A DNA stretch of 64,000 bases from Mycobacterium sp. (GCA_016197405.1 JACPVR010000005.1:1-64000); one strand, 5' to 3'. Shown: positions 49,069 to 57,820, counted from the first letter of the stretch. Notes: generated by a model from the letters alone, not told the origin. Numbers and translations: made by a program.

Positions 49069-49098
49069 GTCGTGTTGGCGCCTCTCGTCGTCTCGATC
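49052..49098 (-). repeat. 47-bp conserved 5' segment, copy 2
   Basis: This is the counterpart of 48236-48282 at porin 2, with 46 of 47 bases identical. Sequence upstream of it (beyond 49098) diverges from the porin 1 upstream region. Confidence 0.8.
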
Positions 49099-49647
49099 CC
49101 GGCGGGATCTGTCGGGTGGAATGATTGAGTGGCCAGGTGTCCATTTGGTAACGACAAGGCCAACAGTTGCCGCATGCTCGAAGTCCACCGAAAGACGTTG
49201 CCTGAAAACATATTTCACAGCCAATTGACAGTAAACGCGTTTCGCGGAAGAGCTGGCGTCGAGCGCTGCAAACGATGACACGCGGACACCGGCCACCCGG
49301 ACGCGACAGCCGTCATCCGTCCGCGGCCACCTGCGGATAGTCGATAAATTCAGCACGATTCCATCAGGCGAGATCTGACACGGCAGCCGGCCACCACCCA
49401 GGCGTTCTGCAGCACATCCACAGAAACACCAACGCCTGCAGCAAAATTCGCTGGCCGATGGGTAACGGCGATAGCTCAGGCGTCCTACCGACACCCGGCC
49501 GACATCCGTTGTTCAACTGCACTCCACATTTTGGACGAGTTGCCACCTGATGATGCGCACACCGCTCACCGATGACTGATCGCGATCTCTGTCATCGTGG
49601 TGACACCATCACTCGTGATGTCGCCGCCGTAACCCGAGAGGAACGCA
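49069..49647. other. Non-coding gap between porin 2 and a divergent secreted protein
   Basis: About 580 nt without a credible gene. It holds the porin 2 leader at its left end and the Shine-Dalgarno GAGAGGAACGCA of the secreted protein at its right end. Parts around 49180-49240 are relatively A/T-rich, the likely site of the porin promoter. A 60-aa minus frame at 49364-49546 lacks protein-like composition. I see no RNA gene. Confidence 0.6.
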
Positions 49648-50220
49648 ATGCCAACAGCATCCACGCACCGACGCACAGTGGCCGCAGGCTTGATGTCGGT
49701 GCTGTCCGTTGGCATCGCCATTGCCGCCGGCCCCGTAGCCGCCGCCGAACCCGATCCCGACGCGTCGGCCGAACAGCCGGTAGCCGCGGGACCGCCCGTC
49801 GTGACGGCACCCGTGGCGGATCCCGATGCCGCCAGCCCCGCCGCAGATGCCTGCAAGCAGTTCGCCGCGGCACTCGATTACGCGGCGACCAACTACGAGG
49901 ACTTCGCGTACGCCACCGCCGGTGGTGGAAACACGGTGAACTACGCCGACCCCAGCGTCGAGGATTCGAACGTGGTGGGTCGGACCGCGCTGCGCGCAGC
50001 GGCTGCCACGGCTCTCAACGCGTCCATGGCACCGGGCGTGCCGCCGGAGGTGGCCAACCCGATGAAGTCATGGTCGCTGCACGCAACCAAGCTGCTGTTC
50101 GTCATGGGACTGCGTGGGGGCGGCGACTCGCTCAACAACTCCGCACAATCGATGAACGATGACGCCAACGCCACCCAGATGGCGTGCGCGCTGGCCGGGG
50201 CGCCCGCGGTTTCCGGCTGA
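49648..50220 (+). CDS. Secreted protein, unknown function
   Basis: This 190-aa protein has a signal peptide (hydrophobic residues about 12-33, likely cleavage after VAAAEP), an Ala/Pro/Asp-rich spacer (34-68) and a folded domain with two cysteines (near residues 69 and 180) that could form a disulfide. The domain includes DACKQFAAALDYAATNYEDFAYA and MKSWSLHATKLLFVMGLRGG. It resembles small exported mycobacterial proteins of no known function. GAGAGGAAC precedes the ATG. Confidence 0.8.
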   Translation: MPTASTHRRTVAAGLMSVLSVGIAIAAGPVAAAEPDPDASAEQPVAAGPPVVTAPVADPDAASPAADACKQFAAALDYAATNYEDFAYATAGGGNTVNYADPSVEDSNVVGRTALRAAAATALNASMAPGVPPEVANPMKSWSLHATKLLFVMGLRGGGDSLNNSAQSMNDDANATQMACALAGAPAVSG

Positions 50221-50227
50221 GGCGCGG

Positions 50228-51295
50228 TCAGCCGCAGTCGATGTCGATGAGCGCCTGCGCGGTCTGCAGATCGGCGTAGGCCATCGAATAGCGTTGCGCC
50301 AGCGCCAGAGCGATATCGGGCCGCTGCCACAGCTCCCCCGCGCTCGCGGTGCACAACCACGTCGTCAGACCGTGTGCGACCGACGCCCGGTAGCGCAGCC
50401 AGATCTCCTCGAGCGACGGCAGCTCGTCGGCGGGCAGCGCGAGGGCGTCACGGTATTCCTCCAGCAGCGTGCCCTCGGCGCGACGGCGGTCCTCGGTGGT
50501 CAGCGCGCCCTGCAGAAAATAGCCGAGGTCCAACGACCAGTTGCCGCGCCGCAACACCTGCCAGTCCAGGAAACCCACCTCACCGCCGGGCAGCACATAG
50601 GTGTTGCCGATGTGCGGGTCGCCGTGCAGCAGCGTCTGCTCCGATCGGGTCAGGCTGCGGATATAGGGCTTCCAGATATCGTCGACGAGTTCCTCGATCG
50701 TCAGGTTCAGCACCTCGGCCGGCGTCTCCGGGCCCAGTCGTTCCTGCGCGGCCGGCAAGGGAGCCCACTGCATCCCGTCCCACGGCAGGAACGGTTCCAC
50801 CCAGGCCAGTGCGGGGTCCTCGGAAAGCCTGTTGCCCCAGAATTTTCCGTGCATCCGGCCCAGTCCGCGCACCCCGCTGGCTGCCTCCTCGACCGTCATG
50901 GGCCGGGTGGCGTCGCGTGGGTCCGCGTCCCGGATGGTCAGATCCTCCATGACGAGGACGAAATCCTCGGCCGCCTCGTCGATGACCGCGGCGTAGACAA
51001 GCGGATGTTGCAGTGGCAGTTCGATACCGGAGTTGAACAACCGCGGTTCGTGGTAGAGCCCACTGGTCATCTTGATCAGCTCGCGGTGGTCAGGGTCGAC
51101 CGCCTTGGCGAAGACCGTGGCCGGTCCGGTGCCTGCGGAATAGCTCAGCCGCAGCCGCGCCCGCCGATTGGTGCCGTCATCGCGCAGGTCGACGGTCACC
51201 GACTCGACCACCGCACCCGGGTGGTGACGGCGCAGAGCGACTGTCATCCAGGCCGGGGTGATGTCGTCCCAGTCTCTCGGTACCCCCGTGCTCAT
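50228..51295 (-). CDS. Phosphotransferase/kinase-like (APH family) protein
   Basis: This 355-aa protein has the aminoglycoside-phosphotransferase/choline-kinase fold. The catalytic HGDPHIGN (Brenner-type HxDxxxxN) and the metal-binding VGFLDWQ are intact, and LVMEDL marks the hinge. Many actinobacterial members act on small metabolites and not on antibiotics, so resistance should not be assumed. I chose the ATG at 51295; a GTG at 51328 is an alternative and neither has a clear Shine-Dalgarno. Confidence 0.85.
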   Translation of the reverse strand: MSTGVPRDWDDITPAWMTVALRRHHPGAVVESVTVDLRDDGTNRRARLRLSYSAGTGPATVFAKAVDPDHRELIKMTSGLYHEPRLFNSGIELPLQHPLVYAAVIDEAAEDFVLVMEDLTIRDADPRDATRPMTVEEAASGVRGLGRMHGKFWGNRLSEDPALAWVEPFLPWDGMQWAPLPAAQERLGPETPAEVLNLTIEELVDDIWKPYIRSLTRSEQTLLHGDPHIGNTYVLPGGEVGFLDWQVLRRGNWSLDLGYFLQGALTTEDRRRAEGTLLEEYRDALALPADELPSLEEIWLRYRASVAHGLTTWLCTASAGELWQRPDIALALAQRYSMAYADLQTAQALIDIDCG

Positions 51296-51390
51296 CGGGT
51301 CTGGGCTGCTGTAGATGCTGACGGACACGAGAGGCGAGCGTAGGTTACGCGCATAACCATGTCCAGGAAATGCGCGATGCCGCAGTTTCC

Positions 51391-52380
51391 TCAGGTGCTC
51401 TCGCGCTCGATCAAAGTGGCCACATCCACGCCCGCGGGTGGTTGCTCGGCCGGATAGCCCAGCTCGGCCAGCATCGCCGCGACCGCGACGTCGACGATGG
51501 CCTCGGCGTCGAAACCCACCGATGTCAACGGCGGTGCGCTGACCGCGCCCAGCGGATTGGCGTCGACGCCCATCACGGCCAGATCCTGCGGACAGCGCAG
51601 GCCGGCGCAGCGGATACCGTGCAACACCACCAGTGCGACGTCATCGCTTTGCGCACAGACCGCGGTCACCCCGTCGGCCACCCAGCGGCGCACGGTGTCG
51701 GCGGCATCGGAGCCGTCTGCGGCGACCGCGTCGATCACCGGATCGGGTAGGTGGTGGGCCGCGATCGCCGGCCGCATGCCCTCGAGCCAATGGTCACCGA
51801 GCGCCCGCAATCGGGGATCGTCGGTATAGGCGAACGCCAGCCGGCGGTGACCGCGCTCCACCAGGTGCGCCACCCGCATCTCACCGATGAACTGGTTGAG
51901 GATCCCCAGCGCCTGCAATTGCGCACTGCCCAAATGGATCTGCGGTACGCCGGCGGCCTCGGCCGCGGCCAGTGCGTTGCCGCTCAACGGAAACACACTG
52001 GTGATTGCCATGGGGTGCAGGTTCGCGACGGCGTCGACGACGTTGCGATCGTCATCGGTCTCGAATTGCAGTGACAGCACGATGCCGCGCTGCGCCAGCG
52101 CGGTGGTCAGCCGGCTGCCGACCTCCATCGGCAAGGGGCCCAACGCCATCCGCGGCATGACGTAGAGCACGACACCGCTGCCACCGACCGCCAGGTTGCG
52201 TGCCGCCAGGTTGGGCCGGTAGCCGAGTTGATCGGCTGCGCTGCGGACCGCGGCGCGGGTCTGCGGTGAGATCCGCTGGCCCTCCACATTGTTGAGTACG
52301 TAGCTCACCGTCGCGGTGGAGACATTGGCCAGCCGGGCGACATCGGCTTTGGTCGGTCGGGCTGACCCTCTGACGGCCAC
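51391..52380 (-). CDS. LacI family transcriptional regulator
   Basis: This 329-aa regulator has the LacI helix-turn-helix at residues about 9-30 (TKADVARLANVSTATVSYVLN) followed by the hinge helix (RPNLAARNLA) and a periplasmic-binding-protein-like effector domain. I chose the GTG at 52380 because GGAGGT lies 6 nt upstream; the longer frame to 52425 would include it. No sugar operon adjoins it, so its target is not evident. The sugar-type ABC genes at 23.7-27.7 kb are a distant possibility only. Confidence 0.92.
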   Translation of the reverse strand: MAVRGSARPTKADVARLANVSTATVSYVLNNVEGQRISPQTRAAVRSAADQLGYRPNLAARNLAVGGSGVVLYVMPRMALGPLPMEVGSRLTTALAQRGIVLSLQFETDDDRNVVDAVANLHPMAITSVFPLSGNALAAAEAAGVPQIHLGSAQLQALGILNQFIGEMRVAHLVERGHRRLAFAYTDDPRLRALGDHWLEGMRPAIAAHHLPDPVIDAVAADGSDAADTVRRWVADGVTAVCAQSDDVALVVLHGIRCAGLRCPQDLAVMGVDANPLGAVSAPPLTSVGFDAEAIVDVAVAAMLAELGYPAEQPPAGVDVATLIEREST

Positions 52381-52468
52381 GAATCCACCTCCGCTCCTGT
52401 TCCGATGGCGTGCCCATGGTGCCACGGCGCCAGCCCCGGTTCGTGCCGGACACCCTGACGCGCAACAC

Positions 52469-52501
52469 GCCCGTGACGCCTGGGTGAGGCGTCACGGGCG
52501 C
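52469..52501 (-). terminator. Terminator-like hairpin after the hemophore-like gene
   Basis: CGCCCGTGACGCC (52469-52481) and its reverse complement (52489-52501) form a perfect 13-bp stem with a 7-nt loop. It lies 55 nt downstream of the hemophore-like gene and 89 nt upstream of the LacI start. Confidence 0.7.
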
Positions 52502-52555
52502 GTCGGCACATCGTGACCCCGGCTGAGCCGGGTGTTCGCAGCGAGCTGCGGGTGT

Positions 52556-52891
52556 TTAGTAGTTGGCGCAGGCGCCGGCGGCCTGGATGATCGGCGCGCC
52601 GTACTGGTTCCACAGCGGAGTGCCCTGCGCGGCGGCCAGGCTGGCACGACGCTCATCGGGCGACATGCCGATGAAGTTGCGCAGCAGACCCTGCGCCGCC
52701 GGGTTGGCGTTGAACTCGGCCGCGAGCTGCGGCGAGGTCGCGTTGATCGCTGCGACGGCCTGCGAGTAATTGCAGTTCGAGTTGACCAGAGCCTCGGTGC
52801 CGGGGTCCGCGGACGCGGTGCCGATACCGGCGGTCAACGACAGTGCCAGACCGCCCAACGCGACAACCATTTTCGTTGACAACAGCTTCAT
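52556..52891 (-). CDS. Hemophore-related secreted protein
   Basis: This 111-aa exported protein has a signal peptide ending TASADP (about residue 29). The mature domain has two cysteines (SNCNYSQ near residue 40 and GACANY at the C-terminus) that would form the disulfide of the mycobacterial heme-binding/hemophore fold (Rv0203-like). It includes FIGMSPDERRASLAAAQG. Heme binding is inferred from family resemblance only. I chose the ATG at 52891 because the signal peptide then starts normally (MKLLSTKMVVALGGLAL). Confidence 0.85.
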   Translation of the reverse strand: MKLLSTKMVVALGGLALSLTAGIGTASADPGTEALVNSNCNYSQAVAAINATSPQLAAEFNANPAAQGLLRNFIGMSPDERRASLAAAQGTPLWNQYGAPIIQAAGACANY

Positions 52892-53129
52892 AATCTCGGT
52901 GCCTTCCCTCGGCAACATGTTTGCCGGTGATATCCCCGGCGCTGCGCCCATCTTATGGCATCAGTGCACGGGAGTTTGGTCCACTTTTTCAACCTGCGTT
53001 ATTGGTCAGGAATTCCGTGCCGGGGCACGGAAAACCGTCATGACCGTTATCGCCGTGGGGTGCGGGCGTGTTACCGCTGGTGCGTGACGGGCGACGCTGC
53101 CCATCTCGGTGTACCCGATCTTGACCAGG

Positions 53130-53609
53130 TCAACCGCGTGGGTAGCCTCGCCGGACACTGCGGTCCAGTATCCCGAGGGTCGCGCGCAGCGCCAGTTCCG
53201 AGATCACCGGGAAGATGCCGGCGTCGCGCCAGGTCTGGGCGATATCGGTCCAGTCGTAGAACGACGTCACAACGGTCTTGTCACCGTCGGGTTCCAGCCG
53301 GTAGCCGTAGACATGCCCGATCGGCGGCTTGATTTGCCCGAGGACAGTCCACGCGATGAGCCGGTCCTGTTCGAACTCGGTGATCTTCACCGTGACGTCG
53401 TAGCGGCCGAGTTCGGGAAAGTCGTTGAGGGCGTCGCGGTCCATGTGGACCACGAATTCGTCGCCGACGGCGGCCACGGGTGCGCCGTCGGCATCCTGCA
53501 GCATGCCGGACGCATCGATGGCGACATGGCCCTGCGGATCGCACAACACGGCGAATATGTCGGCCGCGGGGGCCGCGATGGTGCGGGGAACTTCGATGCG
53601 GTCAGTCAT
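53130..53609 (-). CDS. SRPBCC (polyketide-cyclase/START-like) family protein
   Basis: This 159-aa protein starts with the SRPBCC pattern TDRIEVPRTIAAPAADIFAVLCDPQGH and continues with RYDVTVKITEFEQDRLIAWTV and a C-terminal helix. These proteins form a deep ligand pocket and bind lipids or hydrophobic small molecules. No partner gene is apparent. The ATG at 53609 has AGGA 7 nt upstream; a GTG at 53612 is equivalent. Confidence 0.85.
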   Translation of the reverse strand: MTDRIEVPRTIAAPAADIFAVLCDPQGHVAIDASGMLQDADGAPVAAVGDEFVVHMDRDALNDFPELGRYDVTVKITEFEQDRLIAWTVLGQIKPPIGHVYGYRLEPDGDKTVVTSFYDWTDIAQTWRDAGIFPVISELALRATLGILDRSVRRGYPRG

Positions 53610-53649
53610 CACGCCATCCTGTCAGGACTCGTCCGACCCCTGACAGCAC

Positions 53650-53684
53650 GGTGCGCCGCGGAAGGCCTGCTTCCGCGGCGCACC
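53650..53684 (-). terminator. Terminator hairpin after the 11-residue-repeat gene
   Basis: GGTGCGCCGCGGAAG (53650-53664) pairs perfectly with 53670-53684 around a 5-nt loop, giving a 15-bp GC-rich stem 8 nt beyond the stop of the minus-strand repeat-protein gene. Confidence 0.8.
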
Positions 53685-53692
53685 CCCCGTCG

Positions 53693-54136
53693 CTAGTCCT
53701 GGCCGAGCAACTTGCCGATCCGCGACAGTGCGTTCTTGCCGGCGCTGCCGAGCTGCGACACCGCATTGGTGCCGCCGTCGCCGAGCTGCGACACCGCGTT
53801 GGTACCGCCCTCACCGAGCTGAGACACCGCATTGGTGCCGCCCTCACCGAGCTGCGAGACGGCGTTGGTGCCGGCTTCGCCGCCCTGGGAGACCGCGTTC
53901 GTCCCCGCCTGACCGAGCTGGCGGGTCGCGTTGGTCCCGACGGTTCCCACCTGCTTGACCACGTTGCGCACCGTGATGCCCGTGTTACGTACGGCGTCGT
54001 TGACCGGATTGCTCGGCGCTGCGGCTGCCGTGCCCGCTCCAGCAACTGCCATACCTGTGGCAACGGCTGCGGCCGCACCGGCCATTGCCACAGAGCCCAC
54101 AAGCTTGCGCAACGTCGACTTGCGATTCTCTGTCAT
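53693..54136 (-). CDS. Exported protein built of 11-residue repeats
   Basis: This 147-aa protein has a signal peptide (residues about 10-40, Ala-rich, ending TAAAAP) and then seven tandem 11-residue units at residues 67-143 with consensus GTNAVSQLGEG. I chose the ATG at 54136 because GAGAGG lies upstream and the signal peptide then begins MTENRKSTLRK. No named domain is recognised. Regular 11-residue units suggest either a hendecad helix or a stacked beta fold. The spacing of Gly, Asn and Gln also recalls curlin repeats, but this is only a resemblance. Confidence 0.8.
   Translation of the reverse strand: MTENRKSTLRKLVGSVAMAGAAAAVATGMAVAGAGTAAAAPSNPVNDAVRNTGITVRNVVKQVGTVGTNATRQLGQAGTNAVSQGGEAGTNAVSQLGEGGTNAVSQLGEGGTNAVSQLGDGGTNAVSQLGSAGKNALSRIGKLLGQD
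53708..53938 (-). repeat. Seven tandem 33-bp coding repeats
   Basis: The repeat region encodes residues 67-143 of the exported protein as seven in-frame units of 33 bp. The central units (GTNAVSQLGEG twice, then GTNAVSQLGDG) are the most alike; the outer two (GTNATRQLGQA and GKNALSRIGKL) have diverged. This is a candidate variable-number repeat. Confidence 0.85.
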
Positions 54137-54856
54137 GATTCCGATCCTCTCAGCAACTGTCACTCTGACCCTGGCGACGTTACCACCGGATTACGCTTTT
54201 GACACCAGGGTTCCTCGGATATTTTCCAAATGAGGACACAATCCGATCACGCAATCGTTTGCGTCAGACTGACAAGAGGGTCCACATGAGCGCCAAGAGC
54301 GCACGTCGGTGCGACCGGTTCCGGGACACTGGCCCCCCGGCGCAATGAATTTAACTCCGGAGTTAAATATCGCCTCTGCCAGCCGCTATGACGCGCCTCA
54401 CCAGCGGCTATTTGCCTCTCTTCATTCGTTTTCGCCATTATTTACCTTGGCGATAATTGTGCGACCGAGCTCAACCGGTGCACCGCTTGTCCAGTCATAT
54501 ACATTTTGCTGATATGACGCTTCACCCGGACCGACCTCCGCGATGCGAAGTTTCGAAGAAAGTTGATGAACATCGGGCATGGCATAGCTGAACGCATCAG
54601 TCAGCTAACTTCTGTAACGCGTTGCAGAACACTCATCAGCTAACGTCCCGCGGTACCGGGCCGACGGCGGGCCTCGGTGGCGTCACCCCTCCGCGCGGCA
54701 AAGATGCCGCTGATGAGACGGCGAATTCACCGACCTGACATCGGAAAAAACCATCCGTTGTCACCGCACGACTTGTAGCGTCTGGCCCACCGGGGGTGCC
54801 ACCGCCCGAACTGGGCGCCCAGGCGTTGTCGAAGACCCGGGTCGGAGGGTCTGATC
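54137..54856. other. Non-coding gap with a 20-bp perfect palindrome
   Basis: About 720 nt without a convincing gene, noticeably less GC-rich than its surroundings from about 54370 to 54640. It contains the perfect palindrome ATTTAACTCCGGAGTTAAAT at 54349-54368. A 63-codon minus frame at 54247-54438 (MAKTNEERQIAAGEARH) overlaps the palindrome and cannot be excluded as a small protein. The region must also hold the promoters of the flanking divergent genes. Confidence 0.6.
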
Positions 54857-56758
54857 GTGACGTCGGTGAAGCAGATATGTCTGGGGGTGGCGGTCGCCGG
54901 TGTGGTGGCCGGAGCCGGCTCGGCGGCGGCCACCGCGGTCGCCTATGCGGACTCGGGATCCGCCGATTCGCAGACCGCGTCCGATTCCGGCGGTTCGGAT
55001 AGCGCAGGCGGTTCGTCCGGGGCGACGAATACCGGCCCGGAGAAGAAGTCCGACACCAGTTCAGACGACAGCACTGATCCGAAAGACGGTGCAAAGAGCA
55101 CCAAGACCGAAAGTGCCGAGGACGACGGCACCGCAACCGGCGACGACACGATCGACACTCCCAGCACGTCCGACGACACCGACGCCGACTCGAGCGCAGC
55201 CACCGAGGACGACGCGGTCTCGATCACCGAGACCAAATCCACCCGACGCACCGTCACCCTCGACTTGGACGCGGTGTTCACCGCCGCCGCGGCCGACGCC
55301 CAGGCCGTCATCGACGGGAACACCGACACCCCCGCGCCGACCGCCGTCGCCGAGGTCGCGGTCACCGATCCAGAACCCGCACCTGAGCCGGTGCTGCCCG
55401 CTCCCCTGGTCCCGGTGGCCCCGGCCAGCACCACCGGCATCAGCACCACCTCGAGCTCGACCACCCGCCGCAGCGCCGCCATCGAGTCGACCAACGCCGA
55501 GGTCGCCGACGCCAGCACGCCGCACGTTCTAGTGATCGGCATCGACGGCACCAACCTGGGCCGGATCCTGTCCGATCCCACGAACCAGAACTTCTTCGAT
55601 TTCATGGATGGCGGCGTCTCCTCGGCCTCGACCATCGCCGGGCACACCACGATCTCCAACCCGTCGTGGACGACGATCCTGACCGGCGTGTGGGACACCA
55701 AGAGTGGCGTCATCAACAACGTCTTCACCCCGGCGACGTACAACAAGTGGCCGACGGTGTTCAACACGCTGGAGGGCACATTCGGCAACGGCATCAACAC
55801 CACCGTCATCGCCGACTGGAAGGTGATCGCCGATATCGGCAACGCGGGCTCCGATCCCGCCGACCTGGTCACCTATATCCCGCAGCTGGCCGGTGACGGC
55901 AACTGGTCGCTGACCGATGCCGCCGTCACGTCGGCGACCCGCGATGCCATCCTGGGCGCCGATGCCGGCACCCCGACCTTCCTATTCAGCTACCTGGTCC
56001 AGGTCGACGAAGCCGGGCATGCGCATGGCGGCGCCTCGCAGCAGTACAAGGAAGCCATCCAGCGCACCAACACCAATATCGGCGCCATCCTCGAAGCGGT
56101 CGCCAACAGCGGTGAGGAATGGACTGTCATCATGGTCACCGACCACGGCCACCAGCCGCAGCTCGGTTTCGGCCATGGCTTCCAGACTCCGACGGAGACA
56201 ACCACTTTCGTCATGATCGACGGTCAGGGCTTCGACGGGGGCAAGGTCAACCTGAGCTACAGCATCGTCGACATCACCCCGACGGTCGTCACGCTGTTCG
56301 GCGGCCCGCTCTCACCGGACTATGACGGGGTGTCCCTGACCACGCTGGGCGACAGCGACGTCCAGCCGGTCGACCTGAAGCAGGCCCTCGACGACGCCAT
56401 CCATATGTACGGCTATCCCGACATCGGCACCCAGGTGGCACTCAGCGTTCGCACCATCGCCGCCAGCATCCCGTACTTCCTGGATCAGGGCGTCAACACC
56501 GTCGTCAACGAACTTCGGTCCGTCGCCGACTCGGGCATCATCCTGGTCAGCCCGCTGGCCTGGGCCGCCATCGGACCGGTGCAGTTCATCGGCGACTCGC
56601 TCTACGCGATCACCAATATCGTGGCGCACATCGTCGGGTACCTGACCGGAGCCGGTGTCATCCAACCGAGTTCGACCACGAACCTGCAGATCCTGTTCCT
56701 GCCGGATTCCAATAATGCGCTGTGCCAGACCGATACCGACGCCGCGGTGTGCGTGTAG
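54857..56758 (+). CDS. Exported alkaline-phosphatase-superfamily phosphodiesterase
   Basis: This 633-aa protein starts at a GTG and has a signal peptide (about residues 1-31). A highly acidic Ser/Thr/Asp-rich spacer and a Pro/Ala-rich segment follow (together about 32-220). The catalytic domain resembles type I phosphodiesterase / nucleotide pyrophosphatase, with VLVIGIDGTNLG, the nucleophile region HTTISNPSWTTILTG, QVDEAGHAHGG, MVTDHGHQPQ and FGHGF supplying the metal ligands. The C-terminal 150 residues have no assignment. The long spacer would let the enzyme extend through the cell wall. The substrate is unknown. Confidence 0.85.
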   Translation: MTSVKQICLGVAVAGVVAGAGSAAATAVAYADSGSADSQTASDSGGSDSAGGSSGATNTGPEKKSDTSSDDSTDPKDGAKSTKTESAEDDGTATGDDTIDTPSTSDDTDADSSAATEDDAVSITETKSTRRTVTLDLDAVFTAAAADAQAVIDGNTDTPAPTAVAEVAVTDPEPAPEPVLPAPLVPVAPASTTGISTTSSSTTRRSAAIESTNAEVADASTPHVLVIGIDGTNLGRILSDPTNQNFFDFMDGGVSSASTIAGHTTISNPSWTTILTGVWDTKSGVINNVFTPATYNKWPTVFNTLEGTFGNGINTTVIADWKVIADIGNAGSDPADLVTYIPQLAGDGNWSLTDAAVTSATRDAILGADAGTPTFLFSYLVQVDEAGHAHGGASQQYKEAIQRTNTNIGAILEAVANSGEEWTVIMVTDHGHQPQLGFGHGFQTPTETTTFVMIDGQGFDGGKVNLSYSIVDITPTVVTLFGGPLSPDYDGVSLTTLGDSDVQPVDLKQALDDAIHMYGYPDIGTQVALSVRTIAASIPYFLDQGVNTVVNELRSVADSGIILVSPLAWAAIGPVQFIGDSLYAITNIVAHIVGYLTGAGVIQPSSTTNLQILFLPDSNNALCQTDTDAAVCV

Positions 56759-57820
56759 CTAGCCTTTGGCGTCCCACAACTGGGCGAGCACATCGGCGGT
56801 GGTGGTGAAGTCCATGCACTTGTCGGTGACGGACTGGCCGTAGACCAGTTCGCCTCCGATTGCCTGGGCTCCACCGACCAGGAAGCTCTCCAGCATCAGT
56901 CCGCTGATACCGCGCTCTCCCCCGGCGATGCGCGCCGCGAGTTCGCGGGCCACCTCGGCCTGGCGATGATGGTCCTTGTTGGAGTTGGCGTGCGAGCAGT
57001 CGATCATGACGCGCGCCGGCAGACCGGCGGCGGCCAGTCCGTCGAGTGCCGCCGCGACCGAGGCGCCGTCGTGGTTGGGTCCGGTGGAACCGCCGCGCAG
57101 GATCACGTGACAGTCCGGGTTGCCGACGGTCTCGACGACGGCACCGCGGCCCAGACTGTCGAGTCCGAAGAAGACATGCGGTGCCGCAGCGGCTTTCACA
57201 CCGTCGACGGCGACGCCCACGTTGCCGTCGGTGCCGTTCTTGAACCCGACGGGCATCGACAGGCCGGACGCGAGCTGACGATGGATCTGCGACTCGGTGG
57301 TGCGGGCACCGATCGCACCCCACGCGATGGCGTCGGCGATGTACTGCGGGCTGGTGGGTTCGAGGAATTCACACCCGACCGCCAGGCCCAGCGCTCCGAT
57401 GTCGAGCAGCAGTGCGCGGGCGGTGCGCAATCCGCGTTCGACGTCGTAGCTGCCGTCCATGCCGGGGTCGTTGATCAGACCCTTCCACCCAACGGTGGTG
57501 CGGGGCTTCTCGAAGTAGACCCGCATGACGATCTTGACGCGGTCGCTGTAGGCCTGTGCCAGCGGGGCCAGGCGCCGGGCGTAATCCATTGCCGCCAGCG
57601 GGTCGTGCACCGAGCAGGGACCCACGACGACCAGCAGTCGATCATCGCGGCCGGCGAGGATGTCGGCGACCTCGTCGCGGTGGCGGGCGACGGCATGAGC
57701 CGCGCGTTCGGTCAGTGGCAGCTCGGCGCGGATCTCGGCGGGCGCAGGTACGGCACGGAAGGCCGCTATCCGCCGGTCGGAGCTGGGTTCGGCGTCGACG
57801 GCGGGGCTGGCGATGGTCAC
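56759..57820 (-). CDS. 3-deoxy-7-phosphoheptulonate (DAHP) synthase, class I
   Basis: This 353-aa enzyme condenses phosphoenolpyruvate and erythrose 4-phosphate in the first step of aromatic amino acid synthesis. Class I landmarks are present: LLVVVGPCSVHDP, MRVYFEKPRTTVGWKGLINDP, and HVILRGGSTGPNHD followed by RVMIDCSHANSNKDH. It is the AroF/AroG/AroH type of E. coli, distinct from the class II enzyme that M. tuberculosis relies on. The start is ATG at 57820. The 5' region contains a leader peptide rich in aromatic codons and a terminator hairpin, indicating attenuation. Confidence 0.94.
   Translation of the reverse strand: MTIASPAVDAEPSSDRRIAAFRAVPAPAEIRAELPLTERAAHAVARHRDEVADILAGRDDRLLVVVGPCSVHDPLAAMDYARRLAPLAQAYSDRVKIVMRVYFEKPRTTVGWKGLINDPGMDGSYDVERGLRTARALLLDIGALGLAVGCEFLEPTSPQYIADAIAWGAIGARTTESQIHRQLASGLSMPVGFKNGTDGNVGVAVDGVKAAAAPHVFFGLDSLGRGAVVETVGNPDCHVILRGGSTGPNHDGASVAAALDGLAAAGLPARVMIDCSHANSNKDHHRQAEVARELAARIAGGERGISGLMLESFLVGGAQAIGGELVYGQSVTDKCMDFTTTADVLAQLWDAKG

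Noticed and set aside
50228..51295. Aminoglycoside-resistance gene
   Set aside because: The APH fold is present, but the protein belongs to a broad actinobacterial phosphotransferase family; nothing in the context supports a resistance role.
53708..53938. PE_PGRS-type gene
   Set aside because: The repeats are 11 residues (GTNAVSQLGEG), not GGA/GGN runs, there is no PE domain, and a normal signal peptide is present.
54247..54438. 63-codon minus-strand ORF
   Set aside because: It overlaps the 20-bp palindrome, has no clear Shine-Dalgarno and no recognisable family; kept only as a remark in the non-coding entry.
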